Part shown: one piece after another, positions 19,116-27,734 of the stretch
How positions within the stretch are numbered: position 1 is the first letter of the stretch
Layout: each line of letters opens with the position of its first letter
Assembly (NCBI RefSeq): GCF_023701945.1
Contig: NZ_JABAEF010000023.1
Coordinates: 28,680-92,679 of the forward strand
DNA from: Rhizobium sp. CG5
GTDB taxonomy: Bacteria > Pseudomonadota > Alphaproteobacteria > Rhizobiales > Rhizobiaceae
Direction of reading: 5' to 3'
DNA: 64,000 nt
Notes under the pieces: model-generated
What the model saw: the letters and a program-made list of their open reading frames with translations, nothing else
Databases searched by the model: none
Told to the model about the DNA's origin: nothing
Made by a program: the position numbers and the translations under genes

Positions 19116-21286
19116 GATTTGCCCCAATAGCTGTCAGGCCCGTTCCAGCCCGGATTGGCGTGGTCAAGCACCAGCCGGCCGATCTTGTTGTTGGTCACGC
19201 CGCCCAGATAAAGAGCGCCCTCATGCTCGCGCATCGAGGTGATCATGTAGAGCGGCCCGCTTGCATCATCCCAGAGGGCGTCGATGATCCGCCCGCCGGC
19301 ATCGATCTTCAGCACGCCGCCAATGTTGAGATTGCCGAACAACCAGTTGGTCGGGGGCACACGCTTGGTCATGCGGCGCCGCAGCCCCGGATGCTTCATG
19401 GCAAGGTCGATCACCGGGTTGCGCATGCCCGCCAGCGCGATCCAGTAGCCGCCGTCCGATGAACGATTGATGTTGTCGGGATACCCCGGAAGTCCGTCGA
19501 GGAAGATCCGGGGTCCGGCCTTCAGATCGGCGAGGTCGAAAGCAAGGATCGCGCAATCCCATGTGCTGGCGACAAGGAGATGACGGCCGTCATGGGTCAG
19601 GCAGACGCCATTGGGGAAGACGAGATTGTCGCAGACGGTCCGGGTCTTGCGGGTCGCCGGGTCGAAGCTCAGCAATCGCCCATTGGGCCGCCCCTCCAAG
19701 AGGTCGAGGCCCCAGTTCTCGATGTCGTAGCGTTTGGTGGCATCGGTGAAGTAGATGACACCGTCGGGCGCGATGTCGAGATCGTCGGCCATGCGGATGA
19801 CGGTATCGTCCTGGACGCTGAACAGCGAGCGTTCCGTCTGGTCGGTCAGCAGTTCGACGGTGCCGTCCATGGCAACGCGGACAAGACCCATGCCGGCGAC
19901 GCAGGCGACGATCCTGCCGTCGCGGTCAAACGCCAGGCCAAGCGGTCGCCCGCCAATCTTGGCAAGCGGCTCGACGCGAGCGCCGTCACCCGCCGCAAGC
20001 CGCATGATATAGCCGTCGCGCGTGCCACAATAAAGATTGCCGTCACGGTCGAGGATGACGTCTTCCGGACCGTCCACTTCGCCGGCGGCTAAGAGCGTTG
20101 CATGGCCGAGCTTTGGCGCTGTCTCATGGGGCATCAAGCCGGCCATGCCCTTGACGGATGCAACGCTCAGCCTGACCGGATCGAGATAGGCCGAGGCGAG
20201 CAGGCGATGACGGTTCTTGCGGAAACGCACATCGATTGCAAGGATCGCAACCAGGATGGCGCCCATGCAGAACTGCACAAAATCGCCGCGCAGGCCCGCA
20301 TTGATCAGGGCATTGTTGAGGATATAGACGGTCAGAAAGCCGACCAGCACCGACACCACGGCGCCTCGTCCCGGCACGAAACCGCCCAGTCCGACAACGA
20401 GCGCCGTCAGCGCGAAGAATTCCATGCCGATACCGGTGTCGGAGCCGATGCTGTTCTGCCGGGCGGCGAAAAGGAAACCGGCCATTCCGACAATCAGGCC
20501 GGCCAGAACATAGGCGAGAAAGATCGTCAGTTTGACATGGATGCCGCCATGGCGGGCGGCCTTGCGATTGCCGCCGACCGCCAGCACATGCCAGCCGAAA
20601 CGCAACTGGCGAAACATCACGAAGATAGCAATGGCGACGGCAAGCAGCACCCAGAAGCCGACCGGCATGGTCAGCAGTTTCTCGAAGCCGATGAAGTCCC
20701 AGGTATCGTCGATGCGGGCGCTTGTCGAAATCTCCACCAGGCTTGACTGCGAGGCAAGCGTGTAGAGACCGCGCACGGTGATCATCGTGCCGAGCGTGGT
20801 TAAGAGTGCGCCGCAGCCGACGATGCCGGCCAGCAACCCGTTGACGGCACCGATAAGCGCGCCGCAGACAAGGCTGAGGCCGAGAACGGCCGGCACGGGC
20901 AGCCCCAGGATGTGGAAGCCGTACAACGCCGCAAAGGCCGACATGGCGAAGTTCGAGCCGACCGAAAGATCGATCCCGCCGACAGCGACGACAACCAGCA
21001 GCGCCAGTACGATCAGGCCGCCGTCCGCAGCATACTGGGCGAGATTGCGCAGGTTTGATGCGACGAAGTAGTCCTCGGTCGTCAGCACGACACCCACGAG
21101 CACGCACAGAAATGCGGAAAAGGGGATCGCGCTCTCGACCCATCCCTTCGACAAGATGTCCGAGATGATCCGCCGGGACGAGAGCACGACAAGCGGCACC
21201 TGTCGCTTCGGCAAACGGGAGAGATCGATCGTTGCGGTCATTGCCGGGTCCGTCACTATGAAGCATGCAGGATGGGCCGACCCCAT
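19112..21286 (-). CDS. Sugar ABC permease (RbsC type) fused to a strictosidine-synthase/SMP-30-like beta-propeller
   Basis: This is one uninterrupted 724-codon reading frame. Residues about 45-345 are a multi-helix ribose-type permease (VAVGGIDLSVGSNFAMSAFAALYG; family-typical ILNNALINAGLRG near the end). Residues about 365-700 are a strictosidine-synthase-like propeller (VILDRDGNLYCGTRDG; YFTDATKRY; FPNGVCLTHDGRHLLVAS; LPGYPDNINRSSDGGYWIAL). RbsC-type C-termini face the cytoplasm, so the propeller should be cytoplasmic. Start choices are 21286 or, more likely by content, 21241 (MTATIDL). Neither has a strong ribosome-binding site. Confidence 0.9.
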   Translation of the reverse strand: MGSAHPACFIVTDPAMTATIDLSRLPKRQVPLVVLSSRRIISDILSKGWVESAIPFSAFLCVLVGVVLTTEDYFVASNLRNLAQYAADGGLIVLALLVVVAVGGIDLSVGSNFAMSAFAALYGFHILGLPVPAVLGLSLVCGALIGAVNGLLAGIVGCGALLTTLGTMITVRGLYTLASQSSLVEISTSARIDDTWDFIGFEKLLTMPVGFWVLLAVAIAIFVMFRQLRFGWHVLAVGGNRKAARHGGIHVKLTIFLAYVLAGLIVGMAGFLFAARQNSIGSDTGIGMEFFALTALVVGLGGFVPGRGAVVSVLVGFLTVYILNNALINAGLRGDFVQFCMGAILVAILAIDVRFRKNRHRLLASAYLDPVRLSVASVKGMAGLMPHETAPKLGHATLLAAGEVDGPEDVILDRDGNLYCGTRDGYIMRLAAGDGARVEPLAKIGGRPLGLAFDRDGRIVACVAGMGLVRVAMDGTVELLTDQTERSLFSVQDDTVIRMADDLDIAPDGVIYFTDATKRYDIENWGLDLLEGRPNGRLLSFDPATRKTRTVCDNLVFPNGVCLTHDGRHLLVASTWDCAILAFDLADLKAGPRIFLDGLPGYPDNINRSSDGGYWIALAGMRNPVIDLAMKHPGLRRRMTKRVPPTNWLFGNLNIGGVLKIDAGGRIIDALWDDASGPLYMITSMREHEGALYLGGVTNNKIGRLVLDHANPGWNGPDSYWGKS

Positions 21287-21314
21287 GCGGGGCCGGCCAG
21301 TTGCTCAGATGCCG

Positions 21315-22304
21315 TTACATCTTCCAGCACAGGTCGGACGAATAGCTCTCGCCGGCCTTGATGATCTTCATCGGCGACTCGATGGAGAGCATGGCGCCAT
21401 CAGGGCCGGTCGCGCCCTGCAGCAGCAGGTCGATGAGTGTGCCGGCATCGCGGCCCTGGCCATCGGCGTCGTAGCTCCAGATGCGATCGAGAACCTTGTC
21501 TTCGACCGCCTTGCAGGCCACCGAATCGCCACCGCCGGTCGCATAGACAAGCACTTTGTCCTCCAGGCCGGCATCCTTGACGGCATTGCCGGCACCCATC
21601 GTGTGCACGTCCCAGTGGCCGAAGATGGCGCAGAGATCGGCATGTTGCTGCAGCACCGTTGCGGTGATCTGGCGGGCCTTTTCCGGCTCCCAGTCGGAGG
21701 CCTGGTTGGAGACGACCGAGATTTCCGGATGCTGCTCGAACACCTTGAAGGCGGCCTCGTTCATGATGACGCTGTCGGCCGCGGTCAACTGTCCGGGGAT
21801 GATCGCCACCTTGCCGGACTTGCCGCTGCCCGTACCGCATTCCTTGACGATGTCTTCTGCGACTTCGCGGCCGATCCGCTCCCAATTGGCCCCGACGAAG
21901 GCAGACGACGGCTGATTGGACTGTAGGTTGATCTGCAGCACCTTGATGCCATCTGCTTCTGCCTGCTTGATTTGACGCGACAGCAGCTGCACGGTTGGAT
22001 TGTGCACGACGAGCAGGTCCGGCTTTTCGCTGATGGCTTTGGCCAGTAGCTCCGACATAGCGCCGGTATTGAAGGCGGCGTCCCGCACGTCAATGGAGTA
22101 TCCATAGATCGCCGCATGCTCCCTCATGCGGCGAACCCAGCCTTCGGTGAGGGAAACGCCCATCGAAATCGGCACGAAAATTACTTTCTTGCCCGCGATG
22201 CTGGTTTCGGCCCGCGCAGCCCCCCCGGCTGCGAGTGCCGCGCATGCACCGATCAGCGCTGCCGACAGGCTCACGCGAAGTCGTCTTCCCAATCTGTTCA
22301 ACAT
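21315..22304 (-). CDS. Sugar ABC transporter substrate-binding protein (ribose type)
   Basis: This periplasmic receptor has 329 aa, with a signal peptide ending near residue 32 (GGAARA-ET). The mature part is a periplasmic-binding-protein-4 type (VHNPTVQLLSRQIKQAEADGIKV; YATGGGDSVACKAV). ATG 22304 has an excellent AAGGAGGAG site; an in-frame start 14 codons upstream lacks one. The sugar or polyol ligand is not evident. It lies between two permease genes. Confidence 0.93.
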   Translation of the reverse strand: MLNRLGRRLRVSLSAALIGACAALAAGGAARAETSIAGKKVIFVPISMGVSLTEGWVRRMREHAAIYGYSIDVRDAAFNTGAMSELLAKAISEKPDLLVVHNPTVQLLSRQIKQAEADGIKVLQINLQSNQPSSAFVGANWERIGREVAEDIVKECGTGSGKSGKVAIIPGQLTAADSVIMNEAAFKVFEQHPEISVVSNQASDWEPEKARQITATVLQQHADLCAIFGHWDVHTMGAGNAVKDAGLEDKVLVYATGGGDSVACKAVEDKVLDRIWSYDADGQGRDAGTLIDLLLQGATGPDGAMLSIESPMKIIKAGESYSSDLCWKM

Positions 22305-22332
22305 AGTCTCCTCCTTGGTTGAATGGCATTCT

Positions 22333-23340
22333 TCAGAGATCGCCAACGGTGTCCGTCTCGGTATCGCGGGGGTTGAGAAAACGGTCGGCCACGATGGCCG
22401 TGATCAGGACAAGGCCCTTCAGCACATCTTGTGTCTGGGTCGAGAAATCGAGCAAGGTCATGCCGTTACGCAGCACCGCGATGAGAGCAACCCCGATCAG
22501 GATACTGCCCACTCCACCGCGCCCTCCCCGCAGCGGAATACCGCCGAGAACCACGACGAGGATGACCTCGAACAGCAGGCTGCCATTGGTGACAGTGCGG
22601 AAATCGACGGTACCGCTGACCGAGGCGACCACCAGACCCGCTATCAGCGCGGTCAGCGCGGCGAAGACATAGATCATCAGCGTGGTGGTGCGGACCGGCA
22701 GACCGGTCAGGCGGGCGGCCTGAAAATTGTCACCCATGGCGTAGACGGTCCGTCCAGGAATGGAATAGCGCAGCAGCAGCCAGGTGATGGCCAGCGTCAT
22801 GGCCATCAGCATGACCGGCACCGTGAAGCCTGGAAACAGGCTGGAGGATAGAAACGTGACGGCAGGGTTGCTCTTGGGCAGCAACAGCAGGTATTCGCCG
22901 CGAAGGATGGCGAAACGGAAAAGCCCTGTTATCAGCATGGCAGATGCCAGCGTTGCCAGCATGGGCGGGATTTCTGCGTAGGCGGTCAGCCAACCGTTCA
23001 CGAGCCCGACCGCGACCATGGCAAGCACGGTCAGCGCAAATGCGCTCGGCCCGTTCAGTCCGGCATTGATCAGAATGCTGAAGGTGGCAGCGCCTGCCAC
23101 CATCTGGGCGATCAAGGAGAGATCAAGGCCGCGCGAGATGATGACGACGGCCATCCCGCAGCTGAGGATCACCAGCGACGCGGAGTTCGAGACCACCACG
23201 CGCAGATTGCCAAGCGTCGCAAAACCGTCAATTGTCGCAGAGAAGACGATAACCAGCAGAACTGTTGCCGCCAAGACGACGGCTCCCAGCACATTTGCCT
23301 TGTCCTTGCGCCGTGCCAAAACCATCGAGAGATCAACCAT
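22333..23340 (-). CDS. Sugar ABC transporter permease (RbsC type)
   Basis: The permease is 335 aa if started at ATG 23340, which has GGAGAGG upstream. It has the hallmark CGMAVVIISRGLDLSLIAQM near residue 65 and family-typical GGIPLRGGRGGVGSILIGV near the C-terminus. It has no propeller extension, unlike the other permease of this operon, so the membrane heterodimer is asymmetric. It is the first confident gene of the - strand transcription unit. Confidence 0.93.
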   Translation of the reverse strand: MVDLSMVLARRKDKANVLGAVVLAATVLLVIVFSATIDGFATLGNLRVVVSNSASLVILSCGMAVVIISRGLDLSLIAQMVAGAATFSILINAGLNGPSAFALTVLAMVAVGLVNGWLTAYAEIPPMLATLASAMLITGLFRFAILRGEYLLLLPKSNPAVTFLSSSLFPGFTVPVMLMAMTLAITWLLLRYSIPGRTVYAMGDNFQAARLTGLPVRTTTLMIYVFAALTALIAGLVVASVSGTVDFRTVTNGSLLFEVILVVVLGGIPLRGGRGGVGSILIGVALIAVLRNGMTLLDFSTQTQDVLKGLVLITAIVADRFLNPRDTETDTVGDL

Positions 23341-23689
23341 GATCGCTCGCCTCTCCAGCGCGCGTGGTGGGCTCGGACTCGCGCCTTTCCGGGATTTTGG
23401 CATTTGCCCGGACAGCCCCGCCAGCCTGTGCGATTGCCAGGACACGCAGGCCATCCCTATCTACGATACGCCGTTCGTCGCCCTTCATCAGCATCTCCCC
23501 CAACGCGGTCTCCCCACCGCGTCCACCTCCAAACAGCTGGGCAGCCATTCGGAGACATACTCTTACCGTACCGTGTGCTTCCGACATCCGGTGACGACCC
23601 GCCGCCATTGCGGCATGCAGCCGTCCCATCGACTCTGCCTTTCCGGCAACAAGTCGGTCAACGGACGCTACATGTCGCATACATTTCAC
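23333..23689 (-). CDS. Small hypothetical reading frame overlapping the permease start
   Basis: This is a 118-codon open frame with several possible internal starts. Its stop overlaps the permease ATG by 8 nt, which would allow coupling. I do not recognise its family. Composition is Arg/Gly/Ala-rich, and its first codons overlap the operator at 23684-23709. It may be a spurious leader frame in the divergent promoter region. Confidence 0.2.
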   Translation of the reverse strand: MKCMRHVASVDRLVAGKAESMGRLHAAMAAGRHRMSEAHGTVRVCLRMAAQLFGGGRGGETALGEMLMKGDERRIVDRDGLRVLAIAQAGGAVRANAKIPERRESEPTTRAGEASDHG

Positions 23690-23709
23690 TAACGCACAAG
23701 AGAGTGAAT
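23684..23709. promoter_or_regulatory. Predicted TetR operator, copy 1
   Basis: TTTCACT (23684-23690) and AGTGAAT (23703-23709) flank a 12-nt centre. The whole 26-nt block matches the block at 27678-27703 in 21 positions, including identical right arm, spacing, the AA after the left arm and the central CAC. It ends one base before a TTGACT -35-like box, a good place for repression. The TetR gene at 26910 lies between the two copies and is the natural candidate. Confidence 0.7.
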
Positions 23710-23710
23710 A

Positions 23711-23739
23711 TTGACTTAGGCATCAAGCTGGCTCATTTA
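23711..23739 (+). promoter_or_regulatory. Predicted sigma-70 promoter for the acyl-CoA ligase operon
   Basis: TTGACT at 23711-23716 and CATTTA at 23734-23739 are separated by 17 nt. The TetR-type dyad abuts the -35 element. The leader to the ligase start would be about 140 nt. Confidence 0.5.
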
Positions 23740-23885
23740 TGGCGCCAGTGGCCGCAGCGTGGGAATGCGGCCGGGAAGGAATTCATGCATCGCCTTATGC
23801 TCCATATCCGTCCGTGGCGATCGGTCTTTCGCCGCGCATGTCCAGGTCACGTGCAGTCCGCGGACTTCACGCCCGGAGGGTGGCA

Positions 23886-25505
23886 ATGATCGACGGCAGC
23901 ATGCAACCTTTTTCGCTGACGCTCGACAAATTCCTCGTTCACGGCGCAAAATGGCACGACAGGGCGGAAGTGGTGACGGCGCAGCCGAATGGAGGGGTAC
24001 AGCGTGTCACCTACAAGGACCTGCTGGAGCGTGCCCGCCGCCTGTCGGCATTGTTGCAGAACCGCTCCATAAGGGCGGGCGACCGGGTCGCGACACTGGC
24101 ATGGAATACCGCGGCCCATGTCGAGGCATGGTATGGCATCGTCGGCATCGGGGCGGTTTGCCACACGCTCAACCCGCGGCTTGCACCTGCCGACATCGCC
24201 GCCATGCTCAGGCAGTCTCAGGCGCCCATCCTGATCGTCAGTGCGGACTTGGCCAACCTCGCTCAGACCGTGGCGGAAGCTGCCCCTGATGTGACCTCTA
24301 TCCTGATCATCGATGGCGAAGCAGCGGTCGGCAGCGGCGGAAGCGGCATCCGGCCGGAAACCCTGGAACGGCAGCTTGGCCAAAACGACGGTGCTTTGGT
24401 GGAGTGGGGCCAGTTTGACGAAACAGCGCCCAGCGGCCTCTGCTTCACCTCCGGTACAACGGGAGCGCCCAAGGGCGTCACCTACACACACCGGTCCAGC
24501 TATCTTCATACCTTGCGGCTGCTGCAGGCGGATGTCTTCGCCATCAGTGCCAGGGATACCATCCTGGCATGTGTGCCGATGTTCCATGCCAATGCCTGGG
24601 GACTGCCGTTTGCAGCGCCGGCTGTCGGCGCAAGGCTTGTGCTTCCCGGTCGGCGGGCCGACGGCGAAAGCCTTGCCAAGCTGATCAATCAGGAAAAAGT
24701 GACGCTTGCTGTCGGCGTGCCGACCGTCTGGCTCGGCCTGGTCGAGTATCTGGAGACCCATGGCGGGGAGGTCCCGTCCTTGCAGCGCATCCTGGTCGGC
24801 GGCACGGCCCTTCCGCCGGCACTGATGGAGCGGATCGAAGCCCGCCTTGGTGTCCGGATCCAGACCAGTTGGGGCATGACAGAGCTGTCGCCGTCCGGAA
24901 CGGTCGCCGATCCGCTTGCCGATCCGCGCGATGCCGCCCTGTCCGGCAAGCCGGCGATCGGCCTGGATCTTTTGCTGACCGACGCCGAGGGACAACCTTT
25001 GCCCGATCAGCGCAATGTCGAGGGTCATCTGCGCGTGCGCGGCGCCGCCGTGGTCGAACGCTATTTCGGCCAGGACACGGTGGCAACGGATGCCGATGGC
25101 TGGTTTGTCACCGGAGACCTCGCCCGCATCAATGCAGACGGACAACTGATCATCACCGGTCGCTCCAAGGATCTCATCAAGTCCGGCGGCGAGTGGATCA
25201 ATCCGGCCGAAATCGAGGCCATTGTCGGCGCCTTGCCGCAGGTGTCGCTCGCCGCCGTCATCGGCTGCATCGATCTGAAATGGGGGGAGCGCCCCCTGCT
25301 GCTGGTCGAGATGCGCCGCGACGAAGAGGCCTCAGACGCCGAACTGCTTTCTTCGCTGAAGGGACGGGTCGCGTCCTGGTGGATCCCGGACCGGGTGATC
25401 CGGCTGAATTCCATGCCGCGGGCGCCGACGGGCAAGATCGACAAGATGCAGTTGCGACATCAGTACGGCAACGCCTCGGGGTGGCCACAAGGAGCAGGAT
25501 CATGA
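23886..25505 (+). CDS. Acyl-CoA ligase (AMP-dependent synthetase, medium/long-chain fatty acid type)
   Basis: This 539-aa enzyme activates a carboxylic acid with ATP and CoA. Core motifs are P-loop FTSGTTGAPKGVTYTH, SWGMTELSPSG, the ligand-gating WFVTGDLARINADGQLIITGRSKDLIKSGGEWI and C-terminal PTGKIDK with the catalytic Lys. ATG 23886 follows GGAGGG. It overlaps the thiolase gene by 4 nt, so activation feeds a thiolytic step. The substrate (fatty, aryl or branched acid) cannot be assigned. Confidence 0.94.
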   Translation: MIDGSMQPFSLTLDKFLVHGAKWHDRAEVVTAQPNGGVQRVTYKDLLERARRLSALLQNRSIRAGDRVATLAWNTAAHVEAWYGIVGIGAVCHTLNPRLAPADIAAMLRQSQAPILIVSADLANLAQTVAEAAPDVTSILIIDGEAAVGSGGSGIRPETLERQLGQNDGALVEWGQFDETAPSGLCFTSGTTGAPKGVTYTHRSSYLHTLRLLQADVFAISARDTILACVPMFHANAWGLPFAAPAVGARLVLPGRRADGESLAKLINQEKVTLAVGVPTVWLGLVEYLETHGGEVPSLQRILVGGTALPPALMERIEARLGVRIQTSWGMTELSPSGTVADPLADPRDAALSGKPAIGLDLLLTDAEGQPLPDQRNVEGHLRVRGAAVVERYFGQDTVATDADGWFVTGDLARINADGQLIITGRSKDLIKSGGEWINPAEIEAIVGALPQVSLAAVIGCIDLKWGERPLLLVEMRRDEEASDAELLSSLKGRVASWWIPDRVIRLNSMPRAPTGKIDKMQLRHQYGNASGWPQGAGS

Positions 25506-26689
25506 GAGAAGCCGTCATCGTCAGCACAGCCCGCACGGGTATCGGCAAAGCCTATCGCGGTGCATTGAATGCCACCAAATCGCCCAGCCTGACCGGCCAC
25601 GTCCTTGCCAGGGCCATCGACCGGGCGGGAATCGAAGCGGGTGAGATCGAGGATTTCGTTCTCGGCACGGTGCTGTCGGCCGGCACCGCCGGGATGAACC
25701 TGGCGCGCAACGGCCTATTCGCTGCGGGCTGCCCGGCCTCTGTTTCTGGCCAGACCATGGATCGCCAGTGCGCCTCCGGACTGATGGCGATTGCCACCGC
25801 CGCCAAGCAGATCATCGTTGATGGCATGGATGTCGTCGCGGCCGGCGGACAGGAAAACATCTCTGCCGTGCAGGATACCTACTTCGCCTGGGGACTGAAG
25901 GAGGCCGACCCGGCAGTCGTCGCCCGTGTTCCCCATGCCTATATGCCGATGCTGCAAACGGCTGAATTCGTCGCGCACAAATACGGCATCAGCCGCGAGG
26001 CGCAGGATGCCTATGCGCTGCAGTCCCAGCAACGCACCGCAGCAGCCCAGGCTGCCGGGCGGTTCGATGCCGAGATCGTGCCGTTCGCCACCACCATGCG
26101 GATCAAGGACAAGATCACCGGAGACATCGTCGAACAGGCCGTGACACTCGACCGCGATGAAGGCAACCGGCCGGAGACGACGGCCGAGGGGCTGGCTGGG
26201 CTCAAGCCTGTCGTCGAGGGTGGCGTGATCACCGCGGGCAATGCCAGCCAGTTGTCCGACGGCGCATCGGTCTCCATCCTGATGGATGCAAAACTGGCGG
26301 AGCAACGCGGGCTCGAACCGCTCGGCATCTATCTTGGCATGGCGGTCGCCGGCTGCGCACCGGAGGAAATGGGCATTGGCCCGATCCACGCCATTCCGAA
26401 GCTGCTCAAGCAGCACGGACTGCAGATCCGTGACATCGGGTTGTGGGAGTTGAACGAAGCCTTTGCCGTGCAAGCACTTTATTGCAGGGACTTCCTTGAG
26501 ATCGACCCGGACATCTACAACGTCAATGGCGGCGGCATCTCGATCGGTCACCCCTACGGCATGACCGGTGCACGGCTCGTCGGCCATGCGCTGATCGAGG
26601 GCCGGAGACGCGGTGTGCGCTACGTGGTGGTCACCATGTGCGTCGGCGGCGGCATGGGGGCGGCCGGATTGTTCGAGATCAATCCCTGA
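25502..26689 (+). CDS. Acetyl-CoA acyltransferase (thiolase)
   Basis: The 395-aa thiolase has nucleophilic Cys90 in DRQCASG, GISIGHPYGMTGAR with the active-site His, and the second Cys in TMCVGGGMG. Its role is beta-keto acyl-CoA cleavage with CoA. ATG 25502 overlaps the ligase stop. No enoyl-CoA hydratase or acyl-CoA dehydrogenase is nearby, so the beta-oxidation cycle would have to be completed from elsewhere. A large hairpin follows the stop. Confidence 0.95.
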   Translation: MREAVIVSTARTGIGKAYRGALNATKSPSLTGHVLARAIDRAGIEAGEIEDFVLGTVLSAGTAGMNLARNGLFAAGCPASVSGQTMDRQCASGLMAIATAAKQIIVDGMDVVAAGGQENISAVQDTYFAWGLKEADPAVVARVPHAYMPMLQTAEFVAHKYGISREAQDAYALQSQQRTAAAQAAGRFDAEIVPFATTMRIKDKITGDIVEQAVTLDRDEGNRPETTAEGLAGLKPVVEGGVITAGNASQLSDGASVSILMDAKLAEQRGLEPLGIYLGMAVAGCAPEEMGIGPIHAIPKLLKQHGLQIRDIGLWELNEAFAVQALYCRDFLEIDPDIYNVNGGGISIGHPYGMTGARLVGHALIEGRRRGVRYVVVTMCVGGGMGAAGLFEINP

Positions 26690-26703
26690 CGGACGCGAGA
26701 CCT

Positions 26704-26752
26704 GCGCGGCGGACAGTGTGCGGTGGAGATTGACGCGCACTGTCCGTCGCGC
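26704..26752 (+). terminator. Long stem-loop after the thiolase gene
   Basis: The arms 26704-26722 and 26734-26752 pair over 19 positions with two G-T wobbles and an 11-nt loop (left arm begins GCGCGGCGGACAG). It begins 14 nt after the thiolase stop and is followed by an AT-rich CATTAATC. It is a probable transcription terminator or mRNA 3'-end structure separating the ligase-thiolase unit from the TetR gene. Confidence 0.75.
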
Positions 26753-26909
26753 CATTAATCGATGCGGACAAATGTCGCTCACCGTCACGCCTCCCGCATG
26801 GCTAAACGGCCCTGACCACGTCATGCGAGGCGACGTCCAGCAGGGCCGGGCTCAGCGCTTTGTTCGACCATCCGTGCCGATCCGGCAGTGCTAGCAGAGA
26901 GGTCCTTAA

Positions 26910-27623
26910 TTGCCCGTTGAACGCAAAACCCCGCCGAAGAGGTCTGTGAGGGCCGAACGGCGCGCTGACATGATCGAGCAGATCCTCGACACTGCAGAAA
27001 GCCTGTTTTCCAGGCATGGGCTTCACGGTGTGACGCTAAAGGATGTCGCCAAGAGCATCGGTGTCCACCATACGCTGATCAACTACTATTTCGACGACAA
27101 GAAGCAGCTGTTCGACGCCGTCTTCGCTCGCCGTGCCTCGGTGACCAGCGAACGACGCATGATGATGCTCGACGCATACGATGCGGCCACGAAAGGAAAT
27201 CCGACCGTCGAGGGTGCTCTGCGTGCCTTCCTCGATACAGACCTGGATCTCTATATCGAGGGCGGCGAGAACTGGAAGAACTATGCGGCGCTGGGCGCCC
27301 AGGTCGCCAACACCCCGGAATGGGGGGCGGAGATGATGGACAAGCACTTCGACCCCGTGGTGCTTCGGCTGATCGGCATCCTCAGGAAAGCGCTGCCGAA
27401 CTGTGCGGAGGAAGACATCTTCTGGGGCTATCACTTCGTGACCGGCGCTTTGATGCTGACCCTCGCGCGCACGGGGCGCATCGACAAGCTTTCGGGGGGC
27501 TTGTGCCGCTCGGACGATCTTGTTGCGGTGAAATTGCGCATGGCGACCTTCATGGCGGCAGGATTCAATGCGATCTGCCAGCAGCCCCCGGACGCCGGGG
27601 CAGCCCCTTCGCCAAAGGCGTAA
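26910..27623 (+). CDS. TetR-family transcriptional regulator
   Basis: This 237-aa regulator has an N-terminal helix-turn-helix (residues about 20-65: LFSRHGLHGVTLKDVAKSIGVHHTLINYYF) and a helical ligand domain. The likely start is TTG 26910, preceded by GAGAGG; a GTG at 26946 is an alternative. It lies between the thiolase and the SDR. The two similar dyads at 23684 and 27678 make it the probable repressor of both, with an acyl-CoA or the free acid as possible inducer. Confidence 0.92.
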   Translation: MPVERKTPPKRSVRAERRADMIEQILDTAESLFSRHGLHGVTLKDVAKSIGVHHTLINYYFDDKKQLFDAVFARRASVTSERRMMMLDAYDAATKGNPTVEGALRAFLDTDLDLYIEGGENWKNYAALGAQVANTPEWGAEMMDKHFDPVVLRLIGILRKALPNCAEEDIFWGYHFVTGALMLTLARTGRIDKLSGGLCRSDDLVAVKLRMATFMAAGFNAICQQPPDAGAAPSPKA

Positions 27624-27677
27624 TGTCGTTGAATGGTGATCGCAGCGCAGCAAAGCCATAAACATCGCTTGCAAGAA

Positions 27678-27703
27678 TATCACTAATTCACTAGTGAGTG
27701 AAT
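27678..27703. promoter_or_regulatory. Predicted TetR operator, copy 2
   Basis: TATCACT (27678-27684) and AGTGAAT (27697-27703) flank a 12-nt centre, and inside it ATTCACT with AGTGAAT gives a tighter dyad with a 4-nt spacer. It resembles the copy at 23684 in 21 of 26 positions. It ends 31 nt before the SDR start codon, overlapping the expected promoter. Confidence 0.72.
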
Positions 27704-27734
27704 GTAATCCATTGACCAGAGCGGGAGGAATGGC

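Larger units (their letters stand above)
23341..23885. other. Divergent intergenic region between sugar ABC operon and acyl-CoA ligase
   Basis: These 545 nt separate the leftward permease gene from the rightward ligase gene. They hold the doubtful 118-codon frame, a 26-nt dyad at 23684-23709, a promoter-like TTGACT-17-CATTTA at 23711-23739 and a ribosome-binding GGAGGG just before 23886. I see no RNA gene or insertion sequence in it. Confidence 0.6.

Noticed and set aside
20124..21266. A 380-codon - strand frame in another register inside the permease fusion
   Set aside because: The permease helices and motifs are in the other frame. This one is Arg/Gly-rich and featureless.
24569..25501. 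Upstream in-frame extension of the thiolase
   Set aside because: It is a shadow of the acyl-CoA ligase. The thiolase N-terminus MREAVIVSTARTG begins at 25502 with the usual 4-nt overlap.
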